Of a stretch of 64,000 nt of DNA, positions 38,036-48,888 are shown in pieces. The translations under genes and the position numbers were made by a program. Source of the DNA: Devosia aurantiaca (lineage in GTDB: Bacteria; Pseudomonadota; Alphaproteobacteria; Rhizobiales; Devosiaceae); contig NZ_JAALFG010000002.1 in assembly GCF_011058215.1 (NCBI RefSeq), positions 310,001-374,000 on the forward strand, written 5' to 3'. The notes below the pieces were generated by a model, which saw only the letters and a list, made by a program, of their open reading frames with translations, was not told the DNA's origin and made no database searches. Position 1 is the stretch's first letter, and each line of letters starts with the position of its first letter.

Positions 38036-39591
38036 TTACTGCGCTAGAGCGGTGTCGAAGAGATAGACCTTCTCGTCACGGCGCGGCTCGAAGGTCACGC
38101 GGTTGGAAACGCCGTAGAAGTCCGGCTGGAAGTAGAGCATCAGCCACGGCGGATCGTTGTAGAAGACCTCGAGCATGCGATCGATGACGACGCGGCGCTC
38201 TTCTTCGGTCGTGGCGGCAGCGATCTCTTCCCAGCCGGAGAACCAGTCGGGGTTCTTCCACTCGGTGTAGTTGGTGCCCGCATCGACTGCCGAAAGGTCG
38301 GCCATGTCATAGAGCGCGCTCCAGGTGCCACCACCCGAGCCGAGGAAGAACATCGGACCCATGTCATGCCCGGACAGCATCGGCACATAGACCGAGGCCC
38401 ATTCAAGCAGTTCGACATTGGTCTTCACGCCGATATCGTCGAGATACTGGCCGATGGCGAGAGCCACGTTGGCGTCGTTGAGGTAACGGCCACGCGGAGC
38501 CTGGAAGGTGATCTCGAAACGGGTGCCGTCTTCGCCGCGCGGATAGCCGGCAGCGTCGAGCAGTTCCTCAGCCTTGTCGGGATCGTAGGGATAAGGCTCA
38601 AGCGAGGCATTGGCGTTGGGGGATTGACGAGGCCGGTTGCGCGGGTGCACTCGAAGTTGAGGAGCTGGGCGCAGATGGCTTCGACGTCGACCGCATACTG
38701 AAGCGCCACGCGAACGTCGGTCTTCTGGATGGCAGCGCCACCTTCCGAACCCGTTGCGAAGTCTTCGCGCATGTTGAAGCCGACATAGATGCGGCGAGTG
38801 CCCTGCACGGACTTGACCGCGGCAGTGCCGGAATTGTTGACGGCATCGAGCTGGTCGGGGGCGACATTGGTGATGATGTCGACATTGCCCGCGATCAGTT
38901 CAGCCGACCGGGTCGAGGCTTCTGGAATGATGCGCCAAATGATGTTCTCGAAATTGCCCGGATCCTTGATCTTTTCGAGCACAACCTGCGATCCGCGGTC
39001 CCAGGAGGCCAGGCGGTAGGAGCCCGAAGCGACCGGCGTAGCGGCAGCATCTTCAAGGCTCATCGCCTCGTAGCTGTCCTTGCAGTGAATGAACACTTCG
39101 GCGATGAGGCCGAAGGACACCGGGTTCTTCTTGGTGAGGTTGATCTTGACCTCGTTGTCGCTGACCACCTCGGCACCGTTAAAGCCGATCGAGGAGTAAA
39201 CGAAGCCAGGCGTGTTGCCGGTGAAGGCGTTGGCCGGATCGGCAGCGCGGTTGAACGAATAGGCCACGTCTTCTGCGTTGAGAACTTCGCCGTCTTCGCA
39301 GGTGAGGTCGGGCTTGAGCGTATAGGTGTAGCTCAGGCCGTCTTCAGCCTCGACATAGGATTCCGCCATTTGCGGAACGATGTCGCCTTCGGGCGTGATT
39401 TCATAGAGCGTGCCGAAGATGTGCTTGGCAATGTTCGAATTGTCGCGGCTGCTGATCGCGGCAGGGTCGAAGGTCGAGGCATCGGCGGAAATGCCAACGA
39501 CCAGCGTGTCTTCAGGCGGGGCGGCGTAGGCGGAAGCGAGCGGCAAGATAAGCGCCGCCGTGCCTGCCATGAGAATGTGTCTCACGGTCAT
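38036..39591 (-). CDS. Peptide-type ABC transporter substrate-binding protein (SBP_bac_5), copy 2
   Basis: About 518 residues after restoring one C at 38618-38622 (junction GLVNPPNANASLEPY). Signal peptide MTVRHILMAGTAALILPLASAYA. The same domain order as copy 1: SADASTFDPAAISSRDNSNIAKHIFG, PDLTCEDGEVLNAEDVAYSFNRA, ASGSYRLASWDRGSQVVLEK, and the C-terminal WLMLYFQPDFYGVSNR. Two similar binding proteins for one set of permeases suggest a family of related ligands. The ATG at 39591 overlaps the preceding stop by ATGA. Confidence 0.93.
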
Positions 39592-40663
39592 GATAGGGAC
39601 GTCCTTTGCTGGAGTTCAGACTGCTGGGTTTGGCCGATCTCTCGCTTCGCATGCGTATTGAGATCAGCCGGATTAATCGCTTGGCCCTGTTGCGCGGAAA
39701 GTATGCAGGCTTGAACCATGCGAAGCGAATTGAGGTGGTCGCATCCCGAGCACAGCAAAGGTGCCGTGCCGCGCAGGGCGGCGACAAAAGCGGCGAGCAA
39801 GGCGATCGCGTCATTGATCCATTGCTCGTAGGGCGGTAGCGGCACGCTGGTCAGCGCGACATCGCCATGAAGGGCATAGTTGAGGTCGCCGAACTGATCG
39901 TTCTGGATCACGACGCCCTTGGCGCATTCGCTGCGCCACTGGAAACCTGGTGCCTGCCAATTGGACTGCCACAGGCCCTGGTAGTTGACGGTGACGCCAT
40001 TGGCGAACGTGATCAGCGCCGAGACATTGGCGTCGTCTCGATACATCGACCAACTCGGGTTGAAGGTCTTGCCGAAGACCGCCACCGGCTCGGATTTGTA
40101 GACATAGCGCATGAGGTCGAAGTGGTGGATCGACTGCTCCCACAGCATCGGCTGGTCCATGGTCAGCGGATACTTGTTGAAGTTCGGCCTCCAGCCATCG
40201 CGCCAGCGCTCGTAGGTGAAACGGGCAAATTCGGGCGCACCCACCGTTTGGTCCATCAGCCGCATAGCTTCCTGCGTGACCGGCAGGAACCGGAAGTTGA
40301 GGCCCACCATCAGCGGCACGCCGGCGTCTTCCGCCATCTCTACATAGCGGGCGGCAAGCTCGACGCTGTCAGCCAGGGGCTTCTCGGCCAGGATTGGCAA
40401 GCGCGCTGCGCAAGCCGCTTCCATCTGTGCCTCGCGACCGCCCGGGGCGTCGCCAGCAAGACGGCATCGGCTTCGATCTGCCCAATAAGGCTGACATCAG
40501 CCGATGCTTTGGCATCGGGCCATTGCGCCAATGCACGCTCGCGTGCCGCTTCCGACGGATCAACCAACCCGACGATGGTACAATCCGGGTTCTCGCGGAT
40601 CACCCGCATCCAGAATTGCGCGCGGGCACCCAGGCCCACCAGGATGATGCGGAGAGGGCTCAT
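39588..40663 (-). CDS. Gfo/Idh/MocA-family oxidoreductase
   Basis: About 358 residues after restoring one C at 40444-40447 (junction LLATPPGGREAQMEAA). The N-terminal Rossmann motif is ILVGLGARAQFW, then AEKPLADS (EKP motif), NFRFLPVTQEA, and QSIHHFDLMRYVY around the catalytic region. A second, different member of the family in the same operon, so two separate NAD(P)-dependent steps are likely. It overlaps the epimerase stop and the binding-protein start by 4 bp each. Confidence 0.88.
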
Positions 40664-41574
40664 CGGGCCACCTCGATGTTACGGATGGCGGCAAGTCCGT
40701 CGCGCAGCGGCGTCCAGGCATAAAGCGCTTGAAGGTCGACGCGATCGCTGCTGATCGGCAGCCGTGGCGCTTGGCCGAGCGGCGCGACGTCGACCCGGGC
40801 ACCATCGACAAGGCCTGCAATCATCTCGGCCAGTGCCAGGTTGGAGACGATTTCCGCCGAAGTCAGATGCACGACGCCCGAAACCTTCGGCTCCTGGGCC
40901 AGCAGCGCATCGAGCGCACGTGGAAGATCGGGTGCAAAGGTCCAGTCGCGGCACTCCTCTGGCATCTGCACGATGATCGGCTCGCCGCTTTCGACGCGGT
41001 CCAGCCAACGCCGAACCTGCGACACGATCTTGCGCGTTCCGCGGCTGGCCTCATGTGGCCCATAGATCGGTCCGAGCCGGATCGAGATCGCGCGCAGCGT
41101 CGTCGACCCTGCCGCAGCAGTAGCACTTTCCCCTGCCCGCTTCGCCGCCGCATAAGGCATGGTCGCAGTCGGAACCGTGCTTTCCAGCTGCACGCCTTCA
41201 CCATCATCGACCGAGAACACGCCCGAGGATGACATGAACACAAAGTCGGAAGCCCCATGCCCCACGGCAAGTGCCAGCGCATCTTCCAGCATCGCGACAT
41301 TGGCCGCGACGTGCTGCTCCGCCGACATTCCGAACTCTTCGGGTGGCGTCGTGATCGCAGCGCCGTGAATAACAAGATCGACGGTCCGATCATAGGGCAG
41401 CACGTCTGCCGAAACCGGCGCCTCGATCAGCTCAACCCCCGCCAGTCTTTTTCGAGTCCGCGAATCGAAAGCGGCATCGAGCGCGATCACCGCGTCACCC
41501 ATTGCGGCGAAGCCTTCCGCCATATGCGAGCCGACAAAGCCGCCGGCCCCCGTGATGAGAACCGTGCGGCTCAT
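40660..41574 (-). CDS. NAD-dependent epimerase/dehydratase (extended SDR)
   Basis: 304 residues. Extended SDR: ITGAGGFVGSHMAEGF at the N-terminus (GxxGxxG), LVIHGAAITTP, catalytic Ser in FMSSSGVFS, and YxxxK in MPYAAAKRAGE. IRLGPIYGPHEASRGT is the usual substrate-loop region. It probably acts on a nucleotide sugar, free sugar acid or similar polyol. Translationally coupled on both sides. Confidence 0.88.
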   Translation of the reverse strand: MSRTVLITGAGGFVGSHMAEGFAAMGDAVIALDAAFDSRTRKRLAGVELIEAPVSADVLPYDRTVDLVIHGAAITTPPEEFGMSAEQHVAANVAMLEDALALAVGHGASDFVFMSSSGVFSVDDGEGVQLESTVPTATMPYAAAKRAGESATAAAGSTTLRAISIRLGPIYGPHEASRGTRKIVSQVRRWLDRVESGEPIIVQMPEECRDWTFAPDLPRALDALLAQEPKVSGVVHLTSAEIVSNLALAEMIAGLVDGARVDVAPLGQAPRLPISSDRVDLQALYAWTPLRDGLAAIRNIEVAR

Positions 41575-42248
41575 GGCGCCAGCCCCAGTTCTTCCGGCGC
41601 AATCTGGGCCGCGGAGCGCGTGTGGTCGGAGATCAGCGAGATGGCGAGGATCATGTCTCGCTTTTCGATCGCCTCAATGATCGGCGGATGGTTCTTCGCC
41701 ACCGCCCTGAGGTCACGGTTGGCGCTGTTGCGCAGCGCCATGATCTGCCGAATGCGTAGGTATAGATGCTCCCAAAAGCTCAGCACCAGGCCGTGGTCGG
41801 CCAGCCGGATCAGCGTGCGGTGAAACGCCTCGTCCGCATCGTTCAGTGCTGCCAGGTCGTTGCGCTCCGCTGCCGCAAACATTGCGTCCGAATGCACCCG
41901 CAGCTCCGAAACATCCACCTCCCGCTCGACGACGCGGCGGATGGCGAAGGCCTCGAACTGCTCGCGAAGGCTATAAACCTCCTCGACTTCCTTGAGCGTC
42001 AGCGTTTTGACCCGCTTGCCCTTGTAGGGCTCGCTCTCGATCAAACCGTCCGCCTCAAGAATCTGGATCGCCTCGCGCACCGGCGCCCGCGATACCTTGA
42101 GCTGCTCCGCCAGAGCCATTTCGACGACCGGCGATCCCGGCCGCATCGATCCATTGATGATGGCCTGGCGGATGATGTCGGCCACAGACACGCGCAGCGG
42201 CACGTTTTCGATACGGGCGATGTCGCTGGTCTGCGGCTGGCTCATCAT
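41571..42248 (-). CDS. GntR-family regulator, FCD (FadR) subfamily
   Basis: 225 residues. The N-terminal winged HTH (about 15-85) has SVADIIRQAIINGSMRPGSPVVEMALAEQLKVSRAPVREAIQILEADGLIE. The C-terminal FCD ligand domain (about 95-215) has conserved Arg, Asp and His positions (DEAFHRTLIRLADH, DHTRSA). FCD regulators usually respond to organic acids or sugar acids. It is embedded in the operon, and the palindrome at 48889-48904 is a good candidate operator. The start follows directly after the aldolase stop. Confidence 0.92.
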   Translation of the reverse strand: MMSQPQTSDIARIENVPLRVSVADIIRQAIINGSMRPGSPVVEMALAEQLKVSRAPVREAIQILEADGLIESEPYKGKRVKTLTLKEVEEVYSLREQFEAFAIRRVVEREVDVSELRVHSDAMFAAAERNDLAALNDADEAFHRTLIRLADHGLVLSFWEHLYLRIRQIMALRNSANRDLRAVAKNHPPIIEAIEKRDMILAISLISDHTRSAAQIAPEELGLAP

Positions 42249-43147
42249 CTAGCGCGCTCCACCCGTGGCAAGCGCGGTCGCACGTTCGATCTGCGCCGCA
42301 TGCTCGTCGGAGAGCTTGACAAAAGGTGGCCGCACGATGGCGTAGGCCGGGTCACTGTGTCGGCGCGCCGCTGCGGCCTTGATGGCTGGAATCAGCGGCA
42401 GGCCCTCGAAAATCTTGCGCACTTCGGTGACGCCTGCAGCGATGCCCGCCTCTTCGTTCGTCCCCAACGCGCGCATCAGCGCCACGATGTTGCGTGCGTT
42501 GACATTGGCCGAAGCACTGATGCACCCGGCGCCACCAGCCGCCACATTCTGCGGGATCAGCGCTTCGGATGCCGAATAGGTGTCGAGCTCGGGAAATGCC
42601 TTGATGACCGAATGGGTATTCTCCCAGTTACCGGAAGAGTCCTTGAGCCCGACAAACACCCCAGGATGCTTGGCCATCAGCTTTTCGATCAGCGTCAGGG
42701 TGACCGGCACGCCGGTCATCTGCGGGATATGGTAGAGATAGATCTTGAGCCTGCTGTCGCCGACAGCGTCGATAATGGCGGTAAAGCTATCGACCAGCCC
42801 GTCTTCCGGCACGCCCTTGTAGTAAAATGGCGACAAGGTCAGCGTGCCCAGTACGCCACGCGACACGGCATGCTTGGTGAGCGCGATGCTGTCCGGGAGC
42901 GCGGCACAACCGGTGCCCGGGATCAGTCGATCCGCAGCGACGCCGCTGTCGATCAGGGCATCCAGCAGCTTGATCCGCTCGCCGACGCTCAGGGAATTTG
43001 CTTCGCTGGTCGTGCCGAAGGGCGCAAGGCCATCGGCGCCATCGTCGAGTAGCGCCTTTGAGTTAGCGATAAAGCGTTCCGCATCGACGGAGAGATCGGG
43101 CTTGAACGGCGTAATGGCCGGCACAAAAGCTTGGGGGTGCGGGTCAT
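42249..43147 (-). CDS. DapA-family class I aldolase (N-acetylneuraminate lyase superfamily)
   Basis: About 299 residues. TIM barrel with FGTTSEANSLS, the catalytic-Tyr strand IYLYHIPQMTGV, and the Schiff-base Lys in VGLKDSSGNW. The family cleaves or forms pyruvate-derived 2-keto acids. In frame, the sequence runs back past the upstream stop without a good start. Restoring one C at 43133-43137 gives an ATG at 43147 reading MTRTPQAFVPAITPF, overlapping the previous gene by ATGA exactly as its neighbours do. I adopt that start. Confidence 0.88.
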
Positions 43148-43620
43148 ACGCGCGGTCCTCGGGAGATAATCTGGGTGGGTTCGATGTCGACGAAAACATC
43201 GTCGTCATTGGCGCCGCGCCACATCAAGACGGCAAAGGCCCCGGCGCGATCGAGCACGCTGGCGCCGGCATGCCACACACCCTGCGCGTAGATGACACCA
43301 ACAGTACCCGGCATCAGAAACGTCTTCATGCCCGCAACGTCTGGCGCCCCATCGGGCAGCGACGGCGCGACGCTGACCAGATAGCGGCTGACATCGAGCG
43401 GCACGAAGCATTGCGCCGCATGCGGATGCCGCTCGAGCTTGGTCAGCGTAAACGGCAGGCTCGCCTGCGGCACGTTGTTGACGTGGAACACCGGGGCAAG
43501 CCCCTGCCCGCCCAGCCAGTCCGAATAGAACTGGCGCTGTCCGGCTTCCGCAGGGCGATCGATCATGCTGCCAAAAGCATCAAAATCGGATGGCGCGAAG
43601 GTTTCGATGATCTCGATCAT
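43144..43620 (-). CDS. Ureidoglycolate lyase (AllA)-like protein
   Basis: 158 residues, a one-domain cupin-like protein. AllA hallmarks are FGSMIDRP, LERHPHAAQCFVPL (metal-site region), YLVSVAPSLPDGAPD, TVGVIYAQGVWHAG and a C-terminal acidic strand. AllA splits ureidoglycolate into glyoxylate and urea. The operon lacks allantoate hydrolase, so the substrate may be another ureide. It overlaps both neighbours by ATGA. Confidence 0.85.
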   Translation of the reverse strand: MIEIIETFAPSDFDAFGSMIDRPAEAGQRQFYSDWLGGQGLAPVFHVNNVPQASLPFTLTKLERHPHAAQCFVPLDVSRYLVSVAPSLPDGAPDVAGMKTFLMPGTVGVIYAQGVWHAGASVLDRAGAFAVLMWRGANDDDVFVDIEPTQIISRGPRV

Positions 43621-44525
43621 GCCGCCAACACCTTTGCCGGCATGGCCGCCCGCCAATGATCCGCAATGTCAGCGCGCCGAGCGATCCAGACATCGTCCCG
43701 GCCCGCCAGGTGATTGAGGAACTTGATCAGCCCGGCGATGCGGCCAGGATGGCCCAGCACCCGCGGATGCATGCCGACCGACATCATGCGCGGCGTCGTT
43801 TGCCCTTCGGCGGCCAGCACATCGAAACTGTCGATCAGGAACTGCGCATAATCGCCCGCGGTCTCGATGCCGCCCCCGGCCAGGAGCTTGGCGTCATTGG
43901 TGACCAGGGTATAGGGCACGACAAGGTGAGCGGTGCCGTCTACATCGGTCCAATAGGGAACTTCGTCATTATAGGCGTCGCTGTCGTAGCCATACCCGCC
44001 ATGCTCGACCACAAGCCGCCGCGTATGTTCGCTCGGGCTATAGCGGCAATACCAGCCGCTGGGCGCCCGCCCCGTGCTCTGCTGGATGCTGGAAAACGCC
44101 TTGGCGATATGCTCACGCTCGGTCGCTTCATCGAGGTGGTAGTGCTCGATCCAGCGATAGCCATGCGCGACGATGTCCCAGTCGCTCGCCCCGATCGCCT
44201 GCGCCACGTTGGGATTATGTTCCAGAGCCAATGCAGCGGCAAAAATCGTCAGCGGCAGCTGCCGTTCCTGGAACAACCGGGCAATGCGCCAGAAGCCGAC
44301 GCGAGACCCATATTCATACATGCTTTCCGAGGCCAGGTCCCGGCTCCCGGCCGGAACCCGTGCGGCATTGACCTCAATCAGCGCCGTCTCCGAACGCCCA
44401 TCGCCATTGCCGATGGAGTACTCGGAGCCCTCTTCGTAATTGAGCACGAAGTTGACCGCCACGCCGGCATTGTTGGGCCAGCGTATGGTCGGCGGTCTGT
44501 CTGCGTAGCCTACGAAGTCGCGCAT
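43617..44525 (-). CDS. PuuE-type polysaccharide deacetylase-fold protein (allantoinase-like)
   Basis: 302 residues matching the metal-independent allantoinase PuuE: RDFVGYADRPPTIRWPNNAGVAVNFVLNYEEGSEYSI, EYGSRVGFWRIARLF, AHGYRWIEHYHLDEATEREHI and YDSDAYNDEVPYW. PuuE hydrolyses allantoin to allantoate using a NodB fold. Related proteins act on other cyclic or linear amides. With the AllA-like, AllD-like and cyclic amidohydrolase genes it makes a ureide-type enzyme set. Confidence 0.88.
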   Translation of the reverse strand: MRDFVGYADRPPTIRWPNNAGVAVNFVLNYEEGSEYSIGNGDGRSETALIEVNAARVPAGSRDLASESMYEYGSRVGFWRIARLFQERQLPLTIFAAALALEHNPNVAQAIGASDWDIVAHGYRWIEHYHLDEATEREHIAKAFSSIQQSTGRAPSGWYCRYSPSEHTRRLVVEHGGYGYDSDAYNDEVPYWTDVDGTAHLVVPYTLVTNDAKLLAGGGIETAGDYAQFLIDSFDVLAAEGQTTPRMMSVGMHPRVLGHPGRIAGLIKFLNHLAGRDDVWIARRADIADHWRAAMPAKVLAA

Positions 44526-44546
44526 CGTTTCTGCCCCCTGTGCCCG

Positions 44547-45552
44547 TTAGCCTTGCGGCTGCCAGTCACGCGGTCCTTCCACCTTGTTGAAGAAGCAGCA
44601 CCAGTCGCCGGTGTTGACATTGGGCAGCGCCCGCAACCCGAAGAACATGCCGTCGGCAGGCGCCACGAGATGCGCGAGCTCGTCGCCGAAGATGTTGATG
44701 ATCTTGGCGAGGCTGTCGCCCTTCTTCATCGGCTTGAGGAAATCGACGCCCGGCGTCGGCACGAAGATGCCCGAGGCCGGTGCAAGCATTGCCTCCTGCT
44801 GGCCGCGCGTTGCGTCCTTGGGATAGGTCGCCTTGCCCGGATACATCTTGTAGTGGCGCAGGATGTTGATGATCGAGTCCGCCAGGTGACGAGCGACTTC
44901 GGCGAACTTTTCCGGCGATGTGGCGGAGCGGCCGCCAAGCTCGACGGTGATGCCCGTCTTGCCGATTTCCTTCATCTGCGCCATGGGCGATCCCTTGGGC
45001 AAAGTTGCTCATGATGCAGCCCCAGCCATCGCCCATGGCCATGGCCAGCTCGACCGATTCCGGCGTTTCATCGACGAAGATCGCCTTGGCGAGGAACGAG
45101 TGCGCGCCGCCCGAATGGATCGAGATTTCAAGGTCCGCGACCTTGCTCATCCATTCCGAATGCGCCCAGGCGATGCGCTCGCTGAGATAGCCGTTGGCAC
45201 GGCCGGGATAGATGCGGTTCATGTCGAACGAGAACGTATCGAGCGGATTGCCGCGATTGCTGTTCTCGAAGGCCATGACGTTGAGCACCGGCACCATGAC
45301 CAGCGTGCCCGAAAGCTGTGCCGGATCGACTTCCTTGAGCGCGATGCCGCAGGCCATCGGCCCTTCCGGCTCGTCGCCATGGATGGCGCCATCGACCCAG
45401 AACACCGGGCCCGGATTGACGCCGTTGACGATGACCACGGGGATCTCGACCTTGCTGCCACCGGCCAGTTCGGTAACCGGAATGATGCCGCGCACGATGG
45501 TGCCGGGAGCTGCGATCGCCGTACCGACGGTGATGGTTTTGGCTTCAGACAT
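44547..45552 (-). CDS. Succinylglutamate desuccinylase/aspartoacylase-family protein
   Basis: About 334 residues after removing one extra T at 45001-45003 (junction SNLPKGSPMAQM). The M14-like zinc site is IHGDEPEGP (HxxE) and the third ligand His in LEISIHSGG; the catalytic Glu is in GITVELGG. The C-terminal beta domain has SGIFVPTPGVDFLKPMKKGDSLAKI. The family removes acyl groups from amino acids or opens related amides. 22 bp upstream of the PuuE-like gene. Confidence 0.87.
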
Positions 45553-45557
45553 GCCGC

Positions 45558-46043
45558 TTAGATTCCCTTGAAGGCGTTGTACTTTTCGAGTTCTTCAGGC
45601 GTGTAGACCTGCATGAACTCGATCTCGATGCCGCCGGCATCGTTGTCGAGGAAAGCCACGAACCCTTCCGGATGCGGATGCGAACCATAGACGCCGCATG
45701 CTTGGCAGATGCGCAGGTCGGCGCCCTGCGCCTTGGCGTGCTCAAGCGCCTTGTCGATGTTGTCGACGGCGTAGCAGATGTGGTGCAGCCCTTCAGCGCC
45801 GCCGCGCTGCTTCATCCAGGCGTCGAAGCGCCCGCCTTCTTCAAGCGACTGGCAGAGCTGGTATTCGATGCCGCCAAGCTGAAACAGGGCGACCCTGTTC
45901 TTGGACTTTGGAAAGTCCGTGATCGTCGTTTCGGTCGGCACGTCGAGGAACTTCGAATAGGCCTCGAGCGCCTTCTTGGCATCCTTGACGCCGAAGGCCA
46001 TGTGCTTGATCGAAAGAACGTTGGGATTGGTAGAAACGGACAT
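45558..46043 (-). CDS. VOC-family protein (glyoxalase/epimerase-like)
   Basis: 161 residues, two VOC modules. Metal-ligand candidates are the His in IKHMAFGV, the Glu/Gln in GIEYQLCQ, the His pair in GLHHICYAV and the Glu in GIEIEFMQV. It resembles methylmalonyl-CoA epimerases and glyoxalases, but the substrate is unclear. It lies 5 bp before the aspartoacylase-like gene and 8 bp after the aminotransferase. Confidence 0.87.
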   Translation of the reverse strand: MSVSTNPNVLSIKHMAFGVKDAKKALEAYSKFLDVPTETTITDFPKSKNRVALFQLGGIEYQLCQSLEEGGRFDAWMKQRGGAEGLHHICYAVDNIDKALEHAKAQGADLRICQACGVYGSHPHPEGFVAFLDNDAGGIEIEFMQVYTPEELEKYNAFKGI

Positions 46044-46051
46044 GATGGCTC

Positions 46052-47253
46052 CTAGGCGGCTGGCGCTTTGCGCTCTTCGCGGATGGCATTGACGACGGTT
46101 TGGATGCGGCCCATGGCTTCGCGGATGCGTTCTACCGGCTGGGTCAGCGACATGCGGACATAGTCATCGCGATAGTCGCCATAGATCGTGCCCGGATACA
46201 TCAGCACCCGGCCCTCGGCGAGCAGCCGCTCGCAGAACTCGCTGGCCGGGAGGCCCGTGCTGGCGACATCGGCATAGACGTAGAACGCGCCCTGCGGCTC
46301 GGCATAGGGAATGCCCAGGGCATCGAGCCCTTCGCACAGCGCCTTGCGCCGCTCGTCATAGGTCTTGCGCATCTCTTCGACGCAATCCTGCGGACCGGTC
46401 AGTGCGGCCAGCGCCGCATACTGGCTGACCGACGCGACCGAGATCGCAAAGGCATGGTTGATCTCGGCCATGGCGACGATCAGCTCTCGTGGACCGGCGA
46501 AATAGCCGATGCGCCAGCCGGTCATGGCATAGGCCTTGGAGAATCCGGAGAGCGTGATCGTGCGCTCACGCATGCCCGGCAGCGAGGCCACCGGCTGGAT
46601 GCGCTGGTTGCCGTAGGTCAGGCGCGCATAGATTTCGTCGGAGATGACGATGAGGTCGTGCTCGATGGCAAGCTTGGCGATCTTTTCAACTTCGTCCGGC
46701 GCCGTCACCGTGCCGGTCGGATTGTTGGGGTTGATCAACACCAGCACGCGCGACTTCGGGGTGATCGCCGCCTTCACCATTTCGGCGGTGAGCGTGAAGT
46801 TGGTCTCCATGCTCATGCGGATGTTGACGACCTTGGCATCGGCCAATTCGGCGGCCTGGCCATAAGGATTGTAGCCAGGGCACGGCACGAGGATTTCGTC
46901 GCCCGGATTAAGCAACGCCAAGGCGATCACGAACATCGCATGCTGCCCGCCGGGCGTCACCACGATCTCGTCGAGCGCATAGTCGGCTCCCCATGCTCCT
47001 TGATGTTCTTGGCGATCGCCTCGCGCAGCGCCGGCAGCCCCAGCGGGTGACCGTAGTGCGTTTCGCCGCGACCAAGGGCATCCTGCCCGGCCTTGACGAT
47101 ATGGGCCGGCGTGTCGAGGTCGGGATCACCCCGGCCGAGCTTGATGACATCGCTGAGACCGGCCGCAATGTCGGTCATCTTGGTTATGATATGGGCGTCC
47201 TTGAGCTTGACGCGATCGGCCAGACGATTGGCATGCAGTGCTGAAGCTTCCAT
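46052..47253 (-). CDS. Class I/II pyridoxal-phosphate aminotransferase
   Basis: About 400 residues after restoring one G at 46989-46992 (junction EHGGADYALDEIVVTPGGQHAM). Fold-type I motifs: LGRGDPDLDTP, NPNNPTGT, SDEIYARLTYG and the PLP lysine in SGFSKAYAMTGWRIGY. A paralogue with the same motif spacing is encoded on the other arm at 54252. A GGGGAGGAGAGG ribosome site precedes the ATG at 47253. Confidence 0.92.
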
Positions 47254-47267
47254 GATCCTCTCCTCCC

Positions 47268-48790
47268 CTAGAGGCTGTAAAGTTCGCTGTATTTGCCGGT
47301 GAGGTAGGCAATGTAGGGCTCGGGATCGAGCTTGCGCCCCGTTGCCTTGACCAGCAGCTCGTCGCGCGTGAAGCGGCGGCCGTGCTGGTGCACGTTCTCC
47401 ACCATATAAGCCCGCAGCGGCTCGTAATTGCCGGTCGCCAGACCGTCGGCAATGGCAGCGTCCTTGCTGGCTGTTTCGAAGAGCTGGCCGGCCATGACAT
47501 TTGCCGATCGTGTAGTTGCAGAAGGTCCCGATCTGGCCTGAAGACCAGTGCACGTCCTGCAGCGCCCCATGCGCGTCGTCGGGAACGTCGAGGCCCAGAT
47601 ATTCTTTGATCTTTGCGTTCCAGGCTTCCGGTAGGTCCTTGACCTTGAGCGAGCCGTCGATCAGAGCCGCCTCGATGTCGGTGCGCAGCATGACGTGGAA
47701 ATCGTAGGTCAGTTCGTCCGCTTCGACGCGGATAAAGCCCGGCCGGCTGCGGTTGACGGCGCGGAAGAATTCCTCCGCCGTAACGTCGGCGAGTTGATCG
47801 GGATAAAATTTCTGCGCTTCGGCAAAGTTGACCTGCCAGAACTCGCGGCTGCGGCCGACCTGGTTTTCCCAGAGGCGCGACTGCGATTCATGAGCGCCGA
47901 ACGACACACCACCCACGGCATAAAGGCCCACGAGATCGGTAGCGAATGGGGTACGGGTATAGGCGGGGTCGACGCCCTGCTCATAAAGCGCGTGACCGGC
48001 TTTCATGCAGCGCCCCGAACAGGCTCGCCGCCATATAACGCTCATTAAAGCGGGTGGTGATGCGGACGTCGTTGCGCGTGAACGAGACTTCGAACGGGTG
48101 CAGCGTGGTGTCGAGGCGACCGCGATTGAGGTCGTAGCCAACCTTTTGCGCCATCGACAGCGCAAATTCGTGCTGCTTGTCGACCGGATAGAAGCGCTCG
48201 AGAAAATCGAAGCGCGGCTGTTCCTTTTCCCCGATCGCCTTGACCAGCGGGATCAGCGCTTCACGCAGCCGATCGAACAACGGCTTCAAGGTTGCAACGG
48301 TCTCGCCGGGCTCGAAGCGGTACATCAGGGCATCATAGGGATGCTCTTCATAGCCGATCGCTTCGGCCATCTGGCGATTGAGCTCGACGGTCTGCTCGAG
48401 AATGGGAATGAACTGGCTAAAATCGCTTTCGGCACGCGCCTTGGCCCAGATGGCGTGACCATTTGATCCTAGCTCTGCACGCTTGCGGGTGAGCTCGGCG
48501 GGGATGGCGACATGCCAGTCGATGGCTTCGCGAACCTGCGCGACCATCACCTTTTCCACAGCTTCGTTCGGCATTGCGGCAACTTCTGCCTCTGCCTTGT
48601 CCAACTGGCTGCGCGTCTTGTCCGAAACCAGGAGGTCACGGGTCATCACGGACAGCGTCGCCAGCTGCTTTCCGCGGGTCTCATGCCCGCCGTGAGGCAT
48701 CATGGTGCGCGAGTCCCAGCTCAGGATCGACTGAGCGTTGAGCAGGTCGTTCACCTGCCCCACAGTTTCCATAAGCTGCGCGTAACTCAT
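47268..48790 (-). CDS. M32 metallocarboxypeptidase (Taq type)
   Basis: About 506 residues after removing two extra As, at 48001-48003 and at 47500-47502. The first repair restores the zinc motif LHEAGHALYEQG (HExxH). The M32 motifs HPF and DVRITT are present (HPFEVSFTRNDVRITTRF), as are HESQSRLWEN and GGVSFGAHESQ. It trims C-terminal residues from peptides in the cytoplasm. It is the first gene of the leftward 16-gene operon, starting at the ATG at 48790. Confidence 0.92.
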
Positions 48791-48888
48791 TGATATAGCA
48801 ATCTTTCTCGTTCTACCCGGCTGATTTTGCCGCTTTGTTGATCGGGTGCTTGACGACGCCCGTTCGGTATGCACATTTGTCGTTCATC

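Noticed and set aside
41766..43052. A 428-codon plus-strand open frame opposite the GntR and DapA-like genes
   Set aside because: Antisense shadow rich in Arg, His and Gln with no motif.
43656..45014. A 452-codon plus-strand open frame opposite the PuuE and aspartoacylase genes
   Set aside because: It runs antisense through two recognised genes and shows no family motif.
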